64,000 nt of DNA from Chinchilla lanigera (GCF_000276665.1 NW_004955480.1:5532763-5596762); one strand, 5' to 3'; counted from the first letter of the stretch, positions 11,570 to 22,402 are shown. The notes: generated by a model not told the origin, from the letters alone. Made by a program: numbers and translations.

Positions 11570-12175
11570 CAAAAGGATTTATTGAGCATATTCTGTGAAC
11601 CTAGTAGTGTATTAAAAACAAGATAAACAGGACCATCTTGTCAGTTCTTAAGGAATTAGAAGTTGTTAGAGATCTGTCAATGATTGATCAAGTAAGCCTA
11701 AAACTATGAATAGATATTAAGTCATGTATTCCAATGCTGAGTTCACAGTACTATAACACCATCTAATACACACTTCATGTTATCAAAGAAGTCTGGAAAA
11801 TTCATTAAGTGTGGACCAATTGAGCAGAAATATGAAAGATAGACAGGCAAATTAACAAAGATAGAAAGTACATCGCAGGTAGAAGGTAAAAAAGCTTGAA
11901 AAACATCCTACATGTACTGGGAGGAAAGAGGTTAAACCACAGAGATGCAAAAAAGCCTCTGTGGCTGACCCACGGAGGGTAAACATATGGCTAAAAGAAC
12001 TGCAGCTTACTGAGACTTAACCATGCTGTGCATATTAGGGCAGAGAAAGTAACAGGAAGACAGTTGAAGTTTTTAAAGATGTGACTCCATAATGACACCA
12101 TTCAGTTTATGCTTAGAAGATCTAACTCAGGCAGCAGCCCTGAGAATGGACTGCAGTAAATAAGGTTATGATTGT
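11570..12175 (-). mobile_element. L2 fragment, antisense (left part)
   Basis: Begins GGATTTATTGAGCATATTCTGTGAACC, the reverse of the L2 3' terminus. It continues through segments matching the reverse of the L2 3' UTR (AAACCACAGAGATGCAAAAAAGCC, GGACTGCAGTAAATAAGG). The element resumes at 12770 after an LTR insertion. Non-coding fossil. Confidence 0.6.
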
Positions 12176-12177
12176 TA

Positions 12178-12752
12178 AATCTGGTATGTCATCTTGGCTG
12201 AATTATGGTACCCAGTTGTTGAAGCAAGTACTAATTTAGATGTTGCTGTGAAGGTGCTTTGCAGATGTGATGAAGGTCTACAACAATCAGTTGACTTTAA
12301 GTAAAGGTGATTACCCTCCGAGGATGCATCTCATCTAATCTGTTGAAGCCCTTTGTAGCAACATTATGATTTTCTAGAGAATAAGAAACGCTGACTCAGG
12401 ACTACAACATACCCTAGAAATGCTGTCTTCTGTCCCTATCCTGATGGTCTTCCCTACAGACTTCAAGATCAAGACTTCAATGTAAGGCTGAACATGTAGC
12501 TCTGGGTAGTGCACTTGCTTCCTTTAGGTGAGGCCATGGGTTTAATCCCTAGCACCGCCACACAAAAGAAATAAAAAATAAAAATGCAATATAAACTCTT
12601 CCTTGAAGTCCCAGCCTGCCAGCTGGCCTTACCTATAAATTTTAGTTTTGTCAGCCCCATGAGCCAGTGAGTCAAGTACTTAAAATAAATCTATTTTTAT
12701 AGAGATTAATATAAAAGTTTCTCTGGAGAACCCTGACAACCCTGGCTGATAC
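12178..12752 (+). mobile_element. LTR retrotransposon solo LTR inserted in L2
   Basis: Landmarks of a widespread mammalian LTR: a GCTGAATTATGGTACCCAGTTGTTG opening, GATGTTGCTGTGAAGGTGCTTTG, CAGTTGACTTTAAGTAAAGGTGATTACCCTCC, GCCCCATGAGCCAGTG, AAATAAATCT polyadenylation region and TCTCTGGAGAACCCTGACAACC at the end. An ID SINE at 12483-12584 interrupts it. The related 3' end is seen reversed at 30547-30685. ERV-class assignment is uncertain. Confidence 0.65.
12483..12584 (+). mobile_element. ID-type SINE, old
   Basis: AAGGCTGAACATGTAGCTCTGGG head, GCACTTGCTTCC middle, GGTTTAATCCCTAGCACC box B region and an A-rich tail with ATAAAAAATAAAA. It lies inside the LTR above, so it inserted after that LTR. 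Confidence 0.75.
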
Positions 12753-12769
12753 AGAGGGCAAAAGGACAA

Positions 12770-13250
12770 TTTTACCATCAAACCAGTAAGGATTTACTGT
12801 TGTTTGGAGATTTTCTATGATAGAGATGGAGGGAAGCTGCCAGATTCTAAAGGAGTTGAAAAGATAAAATCAACACAATTTGGTGTTGGGTTGAATCTAG
12901 AAGAAGGTTAGGGAAGAATAAGTTAAGTAAAATTGCAGACTTTGTTCCAAGGTTACAGTAATGCTCATCAAAACAAGTGCTAGCTTGAATTCAGAGATTC
13001 TATCAAGAATTTTAGGATAATAAGAGATATAGGCAGTACACTATGTCAGTCTAGAACTCAGAGGACAAGTATGGGCTAGAGACAGTTAAGGTGTCATCTG
13101 CATACAACCAATGTCATCTAGACACAGCCAATGTCATCTAGATATAGTCAGTGTCATCCAGACATACCCAATGATGGAAGCGATTGATGTAGAAGAGGTA
13201 ACTGGGCAGGGAGCAGAGGATATGAAAAGGATCAAGCTGAAAAAGACTTC
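12770..13250 (-). mobile_element. L2 fragment, antisense (right part)
   Basis: Continues the L2 interrupted at 12175. GTCTAGAACTCAGAGGACAAG and GGTGTCATCTGCATACAACC match the reverse of the L2 3' UTR (equivalents of GTCTGGAGTTCAGAGGAGAGG and GGAGTCGTCAGCATATAG). A 20-bp tandem expansion at 13091-13170 lies within it. Confidence 0.55.
13091..13170. repeat. 20-bp tandem repeat, four units
   Basis: Four contiguous 20-base units of consensus RTGTCATCTAGAYAYARYCA occupy 13091-13110, 13111-13130, 13131-13150 and 13151-13170 without length change. The first and last units carry the most substitutions. Confidence 0.9.
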
Positions 13251-13555
13251 AACCATGAGTGACTCTTAAATCTTATATCCACCCTTGTTTCCATACACTG
13301 GACATCATAGGAATCACAAGCTCCTCTTCCTAAGATTTCATGCAGTTTTAGCTAGAAGAGAGAACTGAGTGTGTTAGACAAACTTGATACCACTGGTCAG
13401 TTTTACAAAGGTTCCAATATTTTCTCTTCAAAAATAGTTCATAGGTAATAGTAAACTTAATGAATTTGATCTTCCATTAAGTACTTACCAACCACTTTTT
13501 GTTTGCATGGATCCACATTTTCTGAGCACATACTTCTATTAGAAAAGTTGAGGAA

Positions 13556-13730
13556 GTCAGACATGGTGATGTACACCTACAATCCCAGTACTTTGGGAGT
13601 CTGAGGCAGGAGCATTACAAATTTGATCCCAGACTGGGCAACTTGGTAACTTGGCAAAAACTTGTCTCAAAATTAAAAATATGTAAATAAGAAGGGCTGG
13701 GAATGCAGCTCAGTGGGAAGGCCCTCTGAT
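13556..13730 (+). mobile_element. B1-dID dimeric SINE
   Basis: A B1 half (GACATGGTGATGTACACCTACAATCCCAGTACTTTGGGAG, ending CTTGTCTCAAAATTAAAAAT) is joined directly to an ID half (GGGCTGGGAATGCAGCTCAGTGGGAAGG). This composite structure is described for squirrel-like and some other non-murid rodents and is the main clue to lineage. The ID half is truncated. Confidence 0.85.
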
Positions 13731-15251
13731 CATTCACTAATATTGAAGAAATAAGAGTTAAGAATTCCTTGTCTGCCTTTCTTAGAACTATTTTGTGTCC
13801 TAAGGACTTGTGATAGCATGTATGGTACATTTTATCATAAATATATATCCTTTATTTTTGAAAAATTTTATAGTCCTTAGGGTACTTGCTGTACGTTCAA
13901 GAACAAAGAAATTCATGAAATCTTAGAACTGTACTATTGATTTTACTGCAGCTATTACCTTTCCTTCCAACAAAGCACAAATATTTGGGGCAGCTCTTAA
14001 AACCCCACTTTCACAGTTATAACTGTATTTTAAACTGATACCTGATTTCAATTTTATATAAAAATTCTTTACCTTGGCTTTTCCTTCCCACGCTCTTTGT
14101 TTTTGTTGCAATTCATATCTATTCATATCACGTATCTCCTAATATATTTCCTATAGTCTTTTTCAGTATTTTGGTCTTTTAACTTTTATGTTAGAATTAA
14201 AAGTGATTTACCCACCACCAAAAAAAAAAAAAAAATCCCACTTCCAACCTTTTATCTATAAGACATTTTGAACAAAGTATAAATGGCCATAAACCTAATT
14301 CAATCTATATAAATTTTTCCTAAGAAGTTTCCATCAGTGGTAACATTTTCATCTGGAATTTATGAATCCTATCAAGAAAGTCATCACTGCTGGTCTCAGC
14401 TATCTGTCTCCTGTACAGCGGGAGACCAGGTGTGATGGCACAGGTACCTCCCATGGCCATAATGCAGGAGTTTGGTGATAGCAATGGCAAGACAGTGTAT
14501 ACTTGTCAGCCTATCACCATCTGAGAAGAGTAGTAGGCAATTTGAAGGCATTCCTCACGTCCTTGGCCAGCACTAAGCACTTTATAGACCTGCCCAAAGT
14601 GACCTCTCTTAACAACTTTTCCTCAGTTTGTTAGTTGTGACCTAACAACTTTTCCACAACTTGTTAAGAATTGTTCATTCTATATCTCTATTTAAGTTTA
14701 TTGAAAATCCTCTTTGAAAGGTACATCAGTGTTTTTTAAAGTATACATGGAGAGAAATCTAAAATGTGCCCCTTCTAAGGAAAACAAAATTAAAGAACTC
14801 CTTACTTAAAAAAACAAAAAGCAGGATCAGCTTTGATGTAATGGGTGCACCGAGCATGTCAAGCAGAATATTATCAAAGGAAGTAATTTGAAATCATTCC
14901 TAGGGGAATATGTATTCTGATGTCCAACTGTCCTTGTCTTACATGAAAGTATTTGGTTAAGAGAAAAATTTGCTTTGACCCAGAAATGACAAACATACAC
15001 AATTAATTCAAACAACTAGGCCTTGGGATAGGGGACTTTGAATCTTTTGATGAAAATCAGTTCAAACAAACTGACCAGATGATGCCTTCTTAGCAACCTC
15101 AATTTATAAACTGAAAATAAAGTCATCTTACTAGGTCCTCTGAGAAAATGGCAAGAGAAGAAGTTGAATTGTGTATCTGGAAGACTGCTAAAAACCTTTG
15201 CTTCAACAGAGACAGATAATATCCTTTCTTCAGGCTGAGAATTTATAAATG

Positions 15252-15253
<2 letters not shown>
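13731..15253. other. Mostly unassigned AT-rich DNA
   Basis: A 17-base A run sits near 14219-14235. Bases about 14418-14500 faintly resemble a B1 head but are too degraded to call. No exon is recognised. Confidence 0.35.
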
Positions 15254-15292
<39 letters not shown>

Positions 15293-15300
15293 AAAAAAAA
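15254..15300. repeat. (CT)n microsatellite followed by A run
   Basis: Eighteen CT units at 15254-15289 followed by A11. The uninterrupted array suggests it is mutable. Confidence 0.97.
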
Positions 15301-15905
15301 TTGACAGTAAAACAATTCTTGTTAGGGACCTGAGAAAACTGTTAATCCAGAGCCTCCATTTTTCTATTTTTCTTGAACTTCAAATTGAGAACTTTTGCAC
15401 ATGCTAAAGAAATCGTTTCTTCTCTGATTATCACCAAAGAAAAACAACCTTTAGATATACAAATTTAAAAACAACTAGGTAACAATTATGCAGTTTTAGT
15501 GAACAATACCATCCCAGGTCCAGCAAATTCTCCAGCTGATTTGCTGTCTATGGATGGAAGTGCAAAGGTGCATTATACTCAGCCCCATGGCCTCACTGCT
15601 CTCCGGGAACTTGGATCTGCAGCTGTTTGCCCAGAGCAGAAATGATGCCAAAACAGATATTTCTTCACTCTTTTCTTTCCTCCTTTTTTTTTCTAGAAAC
15701 AAATTCTTTCAGGCTTCTGTTCAGCCTGGAGGCATTCGTCTTCCAAAAGAAGGCACATCTGTCAAAAAAAGGGGAAAGAAAACCATCTCCCTTTCCCTGG
15801 GAAACTCCAGAAGGAGATGTGGGATCTCTGGCTCAGGTCTGCGGATGAGGAAGGAGAAAACAGCCTCAGCTCTGTGTAAGGGCATCTGATAATCTCTTCT
15901 TTTTT
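15301..15905. other. Unassigned DNA with a 111-codon open frame
   Basis: Slightly GC-richer than its surroundings. A plus-strand frame of 111 codons at 15554-15889 overlaps a second plus frame and a minus frame; composition is K/S/F-rich and no domain is seen. I do not consider it a gene. Confidence 0.3.
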
Positions 15906-16020
15906 GGGGGCTGGGGATTTAGCTCAGTGGCAAAAGCGCCTGCCTGGCAAGCGCAAGGTCGTGAGTTCGGTTCCCGGTCCCGGAGAAAAACCAAAAAAAA
16001 AAAAAAACAAAACAAAAAAA
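15906..16020 (+). mobile_element. Young ID SINE with target-site duplication
   Basis: Full tRNA-Ala-like head GGGGGCTGGGGATTTAGCTC with box A TAGCTCAGTGGC, GCGCCTGCCTGGCAAGCGC, box B region GAGTTCGGTTCCC, then GGTCCCGG and an A-rich tail containing CC interruptions. All CpGs of the head are retained, which indicates a very recent insertion. The flanks repeat CTCTTCTTTTTT at 15894-15905 and 16021-16032. It inserted at the T-rich end of the element at 16021. Confidence 0.95.
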
Positions 16021-16290
16021 CTCTTCTTTTTTTTATTTTAAAAAATGAAAGAAGGAAAACATATTAACAAACAGACATCCATTTACATAATAGCATAAAA
16101 ACAATACAAACAAAACAGAGTTACAGACAAAGTTGTAGGAAATTAACCATGGTTGTTATATTACTTATTGATATCTTCAAAGTGGTTTTTCCAAAAAACA
16201 AATAGACATACAAGATTGATCAAACAAGTAGTCATTAACTGTTCCTTTCTGTAGAGCAGTAGAAGACAGTAGTACAACTATGCATCTGAT
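16021..16290 (-). mobile_element. Unrecognised LINE-3'-end-like family, copy 3
   Basis: Nearly identical by eye, over about 245 bases, to the reverse complement of 42985-43272. Shared landmarks include CATATTAACAAA, AGACATCCATTTACA, CAATACAAACAAAACAGAGT, GTTGTAGGAAATTAACCA, TATTGATATCTTCAAAGTGG and TTGATCAAACAAGTAGTC. Its low-coordinate end is T-rich, equivalent to the poly(A) end of copy 4, so its sense strand is minus. I cannot name the family. Confidence 0.7.
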
Positions 16291-16791
16291 AATCTCAAGC
16301 AGGCGGACTGCCCAAGAGAGCAAGCCAAAGCTGGCTTCACTGAAGCCAGCAGAGGAGAAGGCTGGGGCAGGCCTCCCAGTCTTTTCACTGCTCTCGTAAG
16401 AAAAAAAGCTCATCCAGGAAAAGTGATAATGCACAGGATGAGGATCCCCACCTCATGTTTATTCTGTTTTGGTTTTACACTTATTTCATACCACATACAA
16501 TGGAAAGAGTCACGTTAGGTGCATTTTGATAGTTCTCCATTCTGCTTGTTATAACTCAGTACAAGCCACCCCAGACTAGTTGGACTGAAAAGTCCAAGTC
16601 ATTTTATGTTATAAAACTCCTGATATAACATGAAGAAGCAACAAAATGTGGTTAGAAAATGGTGCTCTAAAGGACTAGAATGAGGCACTACTCCCAATAG
16701 CAAGAGTGGTACAGATTGGAATTGTACATGGAATTTCATTTGCATGTGAAAGCCCAAGCAGAGAAAAGGAAACCTGAGCAAATTAGGACTA
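16291..16791. other. Unassigned DNA
   Basis: No element or exon recognised; frames on both strands are short. Confidence 0.35.
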
Positions 16792-16935
16792 CTCCAGGAG
16801 CACAGAGCTTACCTCTTCCACCTCTGCACTTACCTCTTCCACCTCTGCACTTACCTCTTCCACCTACTCCAGGAACACAGGATGTCTTCCTACTCCAGGA
16901 GCACAGAGCTTACCTCTTCCACCTACTGCACACCA
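16792..16935. repeat. Minisatellite, 21-bp unit within a longer duplication
   Basis: A 21-base unit CTTACCTCTTCCACCTCTGCA repeats at 16808, 16829 and (partly) 16850. A larger segment starting ACTCCAGGAGCACAGAGCTT at 16792 recurs at 16892, so there is a roughly 100-base higher-order duplication. A plus-strand frame reading through gives a proline/leucine repeat (LPLPPLH), which is an artefact of the array. Confidence 0.9.
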
Positions 16936-17438
16936 AACCAAGCAGAAGGGAAGTCCAGAACAGCTGAGTCAAAGAGATGTCCCAGTGAGAGGTGGTGGGA
17001 GCGGGGTCATCTTTATGTCCCTTGATGATGAGTTGATGAGAGACGACCTCGCAATCTGGTCCCATTTCTCAAGAATCACCTCTCTGGACTGGTGATAACA
17101 GTTTACCTGCTTATCACCCTCAAACCAAGGAAAATCACTTGCAGAGAACTTCCTCTCTCCCAGTGCAAGGATCCCCGCTGGAAGGACTATAGTACTGGAG
17201 AATGTGAAAGCTATATGCAATGCTAGCCTTTACCCTACAGATTTGAATTTATTCGACTAAGACCTATTCATATCCTTTCAAGGGCACAAGGGTAATATGG
17301 AAAATGGCCATACTTAACCTTCATTGAGCTTTTTGCTGTGATTTAAGGACTATGTTGAAGCCTCTTAGACCAGTGATGAGAGGAATAATGCCTGAAGCCT
17401 CACTACCTCGGTAGAGAATCCCACTGCACTCTTTCCAA
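16936..17438. other. Unassigned DNA
   Basis: No element or exon recognised. Confidence 0.35.
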
Positions 17439-17470
17439 CTTTTACAAAGATTTGTAAAAGATTTACAAAT
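17439..17470. repeat. Small perfect palindrome
   Basis: CTTTTACAAA (17439-17448), spacer GA, TTTGTAAAAG (17451-17460): ten-base arms fully complementary. A further ATTTACAAAT follows directly. No T run follows that would make it a terminator, and none is expected in a mammalian genome. Confidence 0.8.
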
Positions 17471-17680
17471 TTGGGAAGTGGAAATGGGCCTCTGGTTGGG
17501 AATACACCCTGGCTTGTCACAAGGAATTAAGGTTTATTATTTGCTAATCATTATATTTTTTATTTAAGGACTAAATTACTTTAGCTTAACTTTTCAAGGA
17601 TTTTTATCTGTCTCTCCGCTGAACAAGGGATAATTATAGAACTTAACACTTAGAGTCATGGAGCCAGATGACTCAGTTTA

Positions 17681-17786
17681 TTTGTTTTTTGTTTTGTTTT
17701 GTTTTTCTCCGGTACCGGGAACCGAACTCACGACCTTGTGCTTGCCAGGCAGGCGCTTTTGCCGCTGAACTAAATCCCCAGCCCCA
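17681..17786 (-). mobile_element. Young ID SINE, minus strand, with target-site duplication
   Basis: Reverse orientation: a T-rich tail, then CTCCGGTACCGGGAACCGAACTC, TGCTTGCCAGGCAGGCGC and TAAATCCCCAGCCCC. Flanking direct repeat ACTCAGTTTA at 17671-17680 and 17787-17796. Few substitutions from the copy at 15906. Confidence 0.95.
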
Positions 17787-17879
17787 ACTCAGTTTAGACT
17801 TTAGTGAACTTAGAAGGTATCCAGGAAAATGTCAGATACATAATGAGCGTTTGCTAAGAGTTAGCAGCTAATGTTATGT

Positions 17880-18045
17880 ATTTGCTCCTCATCATGGACT
17901 CAGGTTGTATCTATTATTATCCCATTTTACAGACGTTACTGAGATTTAGGTCAATTAAGGATGTTGTCCAGGTAATATAACTTGGAAGAGGGCAGGTAGA
18001 ATTTCAGAGTCAAGTTTGTCTGTCCTGAAAGTCTACTGTACTGAT
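17880..18045 (-). mobile_element. MIR SINE fragment
   Basis: Antisense MIR core: TATTATTATCCCATTTTACAGACG, GTTACTGAGATTTAGGTCAA, then TAATATAACTTGGAAGAGGGCAGG and a degraded tRNA-related end. Confidence 0.65.
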
Positions 18046-18269
18046 TATCCTTTATTTTCTCACATTATTCATGCCCTCAAAAAATTGCAATGCATACAAA
18101 AACCAAAGCAAAGACTGCAATGCATAGCATTTTTCATTAGTTTTAGGAGATGTGAATACAGAAACCCTGAGAGTTTAATTCACTTTCTCATCAGCTTCCC
18201 TTCTGTCTCCACTGGCTCTTCCCCTTCTTCCTCCCTTTCTCTCTCTAATGATAAAATGATCTGACATAA

Positions 18270-19010
18270 CACAAAATGCAAATTATGTGCTATTGCCTTA
18301 AATTGTTCCAGTTCATTTAGCTCACCATGAGCATTCATTACAGCTAATTATTGTAACAGATTTTTATTATTCATAATTATTTTTTCATGTTGTAATGATC
18401 ATAAATTTTACAAATTCTGGCCATCATGAGTCACAATTTATGCTTGTCTGGGAACCCTTTTTTTTCTTGTTTCCTTAAAGAACATTTTGCTGCTCATTAC
18501 CATCAATGTATTTGTAGGTTATTATTATTCATATCCAATAAAGCCCTTTTGAGGTATGCAGAGTGCAGTAATTCTCAGGACTAATGATAAACTGAAGTTC
18601 TGCTTAATTTTAGAAAATCAAATTAACTACCTCTGATTAAATGTGTGGCAGATTTCACTGTGTTGCTTGTGTCAAGTTCAAGACCTCAGGCAAAAGAAAT
18701 GCTTCCTTAACACTATGCAGAAAATCTCTTTTTTTAAAGATCACTCTCTAAAACAGGTGCATTAGGCAAATACAAGCATTCTCTGGAAAAGGGAAAGGAT
18801 GATTAATGCTTCCCCATTAGTCAGAGTATGTTTACACCATCAATAATTAGCATAAGCACATTTTTACATCTCAGACCACATAAAATAAAATACATTTTAG
18901 CCCATTATTTTCTTTAGATAAGTTCATCTCATTCCTTGTATTATTCTCGGGAATTTTAGCTATTCTTGCCAATTTTGAAGTGACAAGGTCCCTTAAAGGA
19001 CATACCCTAT
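18270..19010. promoter_or_regulatory. Repeat-poor, TAAT-rich block: candidate conserved non-coding element
   Basis: No repeat landmark is visible over about 740 bases. TAATTA occurs at 18345-18350, 18374-18379 and 18844-18849, with further TAAT/ATTA cores near 18356, 18606, 18627 and 18803. Such spacing is common in homeodomain-bound developmental enhancers but also arises by chance in AT-rich DNA. The call is inference from composition and absence of repeats; no conservation data are available. Confidence 0.25.
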
Positions 19011-19379
19011 CCTTTGAGGTTATGCCAATGCCAAGTGCGGTGACTTATTCAACACCAATATGTCAGGCAGATATTTAACACCTCGTGGGTGCAAGTCCCC
19101 CTTTTCAGGTAAACTTGCAGCAACCCTTTGTCCACCTCCAGCACACAGGGACTTACTGACAGCGCTTGCTTTACTGTATTTTGTCTTTAAAGATCTACAG
19201 TAGTAGGCATTAAACAGCATCTTAAAACTCATCCTCTTTACATGTAAAGTACAAGCTCTGAGCTACTTTCTGAGCTTCAGACTGTACACCTCCTGTATAC
19301 CTCTCTTTATGTACCCCATAAATATTCCAAACTCTGTATGCCTTAAGGATCCTGATTGGCTTCTCAAAACCTGTCCCCT

Positions 19380-19830
19380 TAGAATTTCCCAGTTTTGGGA
19401 AGTGGTGTTGCCTTCCACCCATGAGTTGACTGAGAACCTTTCATGATTCCTGCCTTACTTCCCCCCTCTTAGGAATCTCTCAGAAAATCCTGTCAACAGT
19501 AGCTCAGGGATGTGGTCTCACTGTCATCACTGTCAGAACCTTAGTCCACGCACAACTACATAACACCTGCACTATGGCAATGAACACCTGGTCTTACATC
19601 TTATACTCCATTCTCTCTGCAAGGCGGCCAGATTTTTCTCTCAAGTAGAAATTACATAATGTCACACTTTTGCTTCAAACTTTCTAATTATTTTTCACTA
19701 CACTTAAAATCCAAACTGTCCTGTATTGAAATCCTATCTTACCCATGCCTGAATTCCTCACCTACTGGAGTCCCTCCTCTCTCCCGGCCCTGTATCCAGC
19801 TAAAGTACCCTTCTTCTTGTTCTTAGGGTT
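19380..19830 (+). mobile_element. L2 fragment
   Basis: Sense L2 3' region landmarks in order: ACCTTAGTCCACGC, CACTATGGCAATGAACACCTGG, ATACTCCATTCTCTCTGCAAGG, AATGTCACAC with CTTCAAACTTTCTAATTA, and AAAATCCAAACTGTCC. These match the L2 segments CCCTAGTCCAAGCC, ACTACTGCAATAGCCTCC, ATGTCACTCCCCTGC and AAGTCCAAACTCC. It is too degraded to code. Confidence 0.7.
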
Positions 19831-20238
19831 TATTATTTGCCTGTTAATATTTAGTGGCCCAGGTGTTATAATGACACATTCTACAAATATTTTTCCATTT
19901 AATCCTTAATAAGAGCTTTTAAAATTAGGTAGTATTGCTATGCTATTTTACTAATTAAAAAATAAAAACATGTTTTTATGAGATATATCATGGTGAGAAA
20001 CATATGAGAAGGAAAAAAGTTATAATAAAGGTTGGTATGGATTTGTCCTGGCTATATTTCTTCTAGTCCAGGCTCTTTTAGATAGATGCAACTGCCACAC
20101 AGCAGAGCATTTCTTTGCAAGTGATCAGGACTGCTGCACACACTGGCTCTGTCACACTGCTCTTCTTTCCCTTGGCATCTCTTTTAGTTGGTCAATTAGA
20201 AATTACCAGGCCAGAGAAAAAGCTTGAAGATTAAAGCA
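19831..20238. other. Unassigned DNA
   Basis: A weak MIR-like antisense segment may lie at 19852-19935; the rest is unassigned. Confidence 0.3.
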
Positions 20239-20314
20239 AACACACAGAGAGAGACACACACAGAGACAGAGAGAGAGAGAGAGAGGAGAAAGAAGACAGA
20301 GAGATAAAAAGAGA
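20239..20314. repeat. AG-rich compound microsatellite
   Basis: Interleaved (CA), (GA) and GAGA units including an uninterrupted AG run at about 20266-20284. Confidence 0.9.
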
Positions 20315-20478
20315 TGATTCATTCTTGCAAGCTGAATATATTCTCATAAAACAAAACAGTAATAAGATAATAATTGAAATATCAACAGAAGAATGGAGTT
20401 ATATAATGGTTCTTCTTTATTAAGGGTTTTCAACTTGGAGAAGGGATGAAATGGGAAATGTCTAAATGTCCAATGAGA

Positions 20479-20513
20479 TCTCTCTTTCTCTCTTTCTCTC
20501 TCTCTGTCTCTCC
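20479..20513. repeat. CT-rich microsatellite
   Basis: Imperfect TCTC/TTTC run. It lies about 165 bases from the AG-rich tract at 20239-20314 on the same strand, so the two could pair as an imperfect purine-pyrimidine hairpin. Confidence 0.9.
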
Positions 20514-21606
20514 AGGGAAATCTAATGCATACAGTACAAAAAGTACATTTGAAAAGAATAGTTCATTGTGTAGATACAAATCCTGGAGATTTAAAATGAT
20601 AGCTGAAAGTGCAAACAAAAATATATACACTTTAGCATTCAATTTAAAAACATTTCTTTACATAAAAACAAGGTGCAATAGAGATAAATGTAACAGCAGC
20701 AAAATTACCATTCAGCTCTAACATTACAATTATTACTTTACTCTTTGGTGTTTTCCTTATTCTCCTTGAAGTGAGCACGTATCGTTTGTACAACTAAGGG
20801 AACTTTTCTTTCCTTTTAAGTATCCTGACTTTGTATCAGTAGTATTATTTAAATGGTAACTGAGCACCATGCCCTGCTGTCCTTAAACTGATAAAAATAA
20901 AGACCAATTTGATTTTGAAATTAGCATTTCAACCATCTCTTTTTCTTGTGTATTTTTATAATATTTAACCCATGCTCACTACTTACTCACGGAATTTTTT
21001 TAGACACTGGAAAGACAAAAAAAGATGGATGTGGACAACTATAAAACTGTGGGATGGAATAATAAAGTTATTCCCTAGGTAGCTATGAAGCACTAAGAAG
21101 AGGAGCCCTAACTCAGCCAGTGTGGTGTACAGGGAGGGCATTCTGCAGGTGTGAATGAGCTAAGAATGAAGGCAGGTGAAGAGGGAGATGCCACTCCACT
21201 CCCAGTTGAGAGCATAGTACTTGTAAAGGCTTGGGGGTAACCAGCTCGAAGATGTGCACAGAGAAACTTCAAGTCTATAGTGCATTCACACAGTGTTCCA
21301 ATAACTGTCACTAACCTCCTCTTCAGCACAAGCCATCTCTTCTCTCTTTGGTGTTCCAATCTCATCCACTAAACCAAATATGCTGCTTCTCTGTAGGCTT
21401 TAACTGTGTGCATCTTAATTATAATTACTGTTTGCTCGTCCTTCTTACAATCATATAAATTCCCACTAATCACATTGTTTGCATGGTTTGGGGTCCTGAA
21501 AGGAGCAATAGATTATCACATCTGATAAAATTTTAGTTAAACTGAAGTGCTAAATGAGTGGATTCTGTGCCTATTTCCTCCCTCCCAATACACTATATTA
21601 TACAAA
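20514..21606. other. Unassigned DNA
   Basis: No element or exon recognised. Confidence 0.35.
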
Positions 21607-21706
21607 NNNNNNNNNNNNNNNNNNNNNNNNNNNNNNNNNNNNNNNNNNNNNNNNNNNNNNNNNNNNNNNNNNNNNNNNNNNNNNNNNNNNNNNNNNNNNN
21701 NNNNNN
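21607..21706. other. Assembly gap, 100 N
   Basis: Exactly 100 ambiguous bases, the usual placeholder for a gap of unknown size. Frames drawn through it are meaningless. Confidence 0.99.
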
Positions 21707-22049
21707 AGACCCTCAACAAGCAACATAGCCATCTTCTGACACTTTTCAGTCATGCAAATTATCAGGCTGCACTTGACACCTATTCAGTCAGAAACCACGA
21801 GCCTAGTAATCTGTGTGCTTGAAAAACACTAAATTGTAAGAACCATTGATGCACAGGAAATGGGCAGACAATGCTTTGATTAGTAGTACAAGTGTTGAAC
21901 AGATATGAACACAGTGCAGTCCACCCACTAAATTAATCAGATGGGAAAAGTCTACAATAAGAGTTTCTTCACAAAGTAGTGGAAGGCCTTATGGGTTCCT
22001 TTCCCTTAAAACCTTGTCATACAGGGTCAGTGGAATAGGGGCATTAGCA

Positions 22050-22192
22050 ACTAACACCGTCCTGAAACTGGCAGGAAGAGCAGGCGTTAAAGTTCTGAAG
22101 CCCATCGGATGGTTACTGAATCAGGATTTTCATTTTAACTAGATCCCAGATAGTTAACTTAGAGTTTGAGAAGTACTGCTTGCTATTGGCCT
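22050..22192 (+). mobile_element. MER5A-like MITE (hAT-Charlie)
   Basis: Central landmark GGTTACTGAATCAGGATTTTC corresponds to the MER5A CTACTGAATCAGAAACTC segment. The copy ends AGTTTGAGAAGTACTGC, equivalent to the terminal repeat TTTGAGAACCACTG. Non-autonomous and non-coding. Confidence 0.6.
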
Positions 22193-22402
22193 TATACTGA
22201 GTTCTTAATTTCACACGGACTAGGGAGTGTTAAAACATCTAGTTTAGAACAGGATTTCTAAGAGAGAATAGTGAAGGGAACCATCATTCCTGCGTCATTC
22301 AATACTATATAAAGCCTGATTCCTGGGAAATCCAAAATTATCCAATTTACTGTCTGAACCAACTCCTGCATCCCTGCCAGCAGTTTTACGGGAAATATTT
22401 TT

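Noticed and set aside
14418..14500. Additional B1 copy
   Set aside because: Only a short AGGTGTGATGGCACAGG head-like segment is visible; the rest does not follow the B1 body.
15906..16020. Functional tRNA-Ala gene
   Set aside because: The head has box A and B similarity, but the acceptor stem is not completed, an A-rich tail follows and target-site duplications flank it; it is an ID SINE.
16792..16935. CRISPR-like array
   Set aside because: Direct repeats are contiguous without unique spacers, and the genome is mammalian; it is a minisatellite.
16716..16967. Proline/leucine-repeat protein
   Set aside because: The repeat peptide is generated by translating the 21-bp minisatellite.
17439..17460. 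Rho-independent terminator hairpin
   Set aside because: No following T run or adjacent gene, and the eukaryotic context makes the concept inapplicable.
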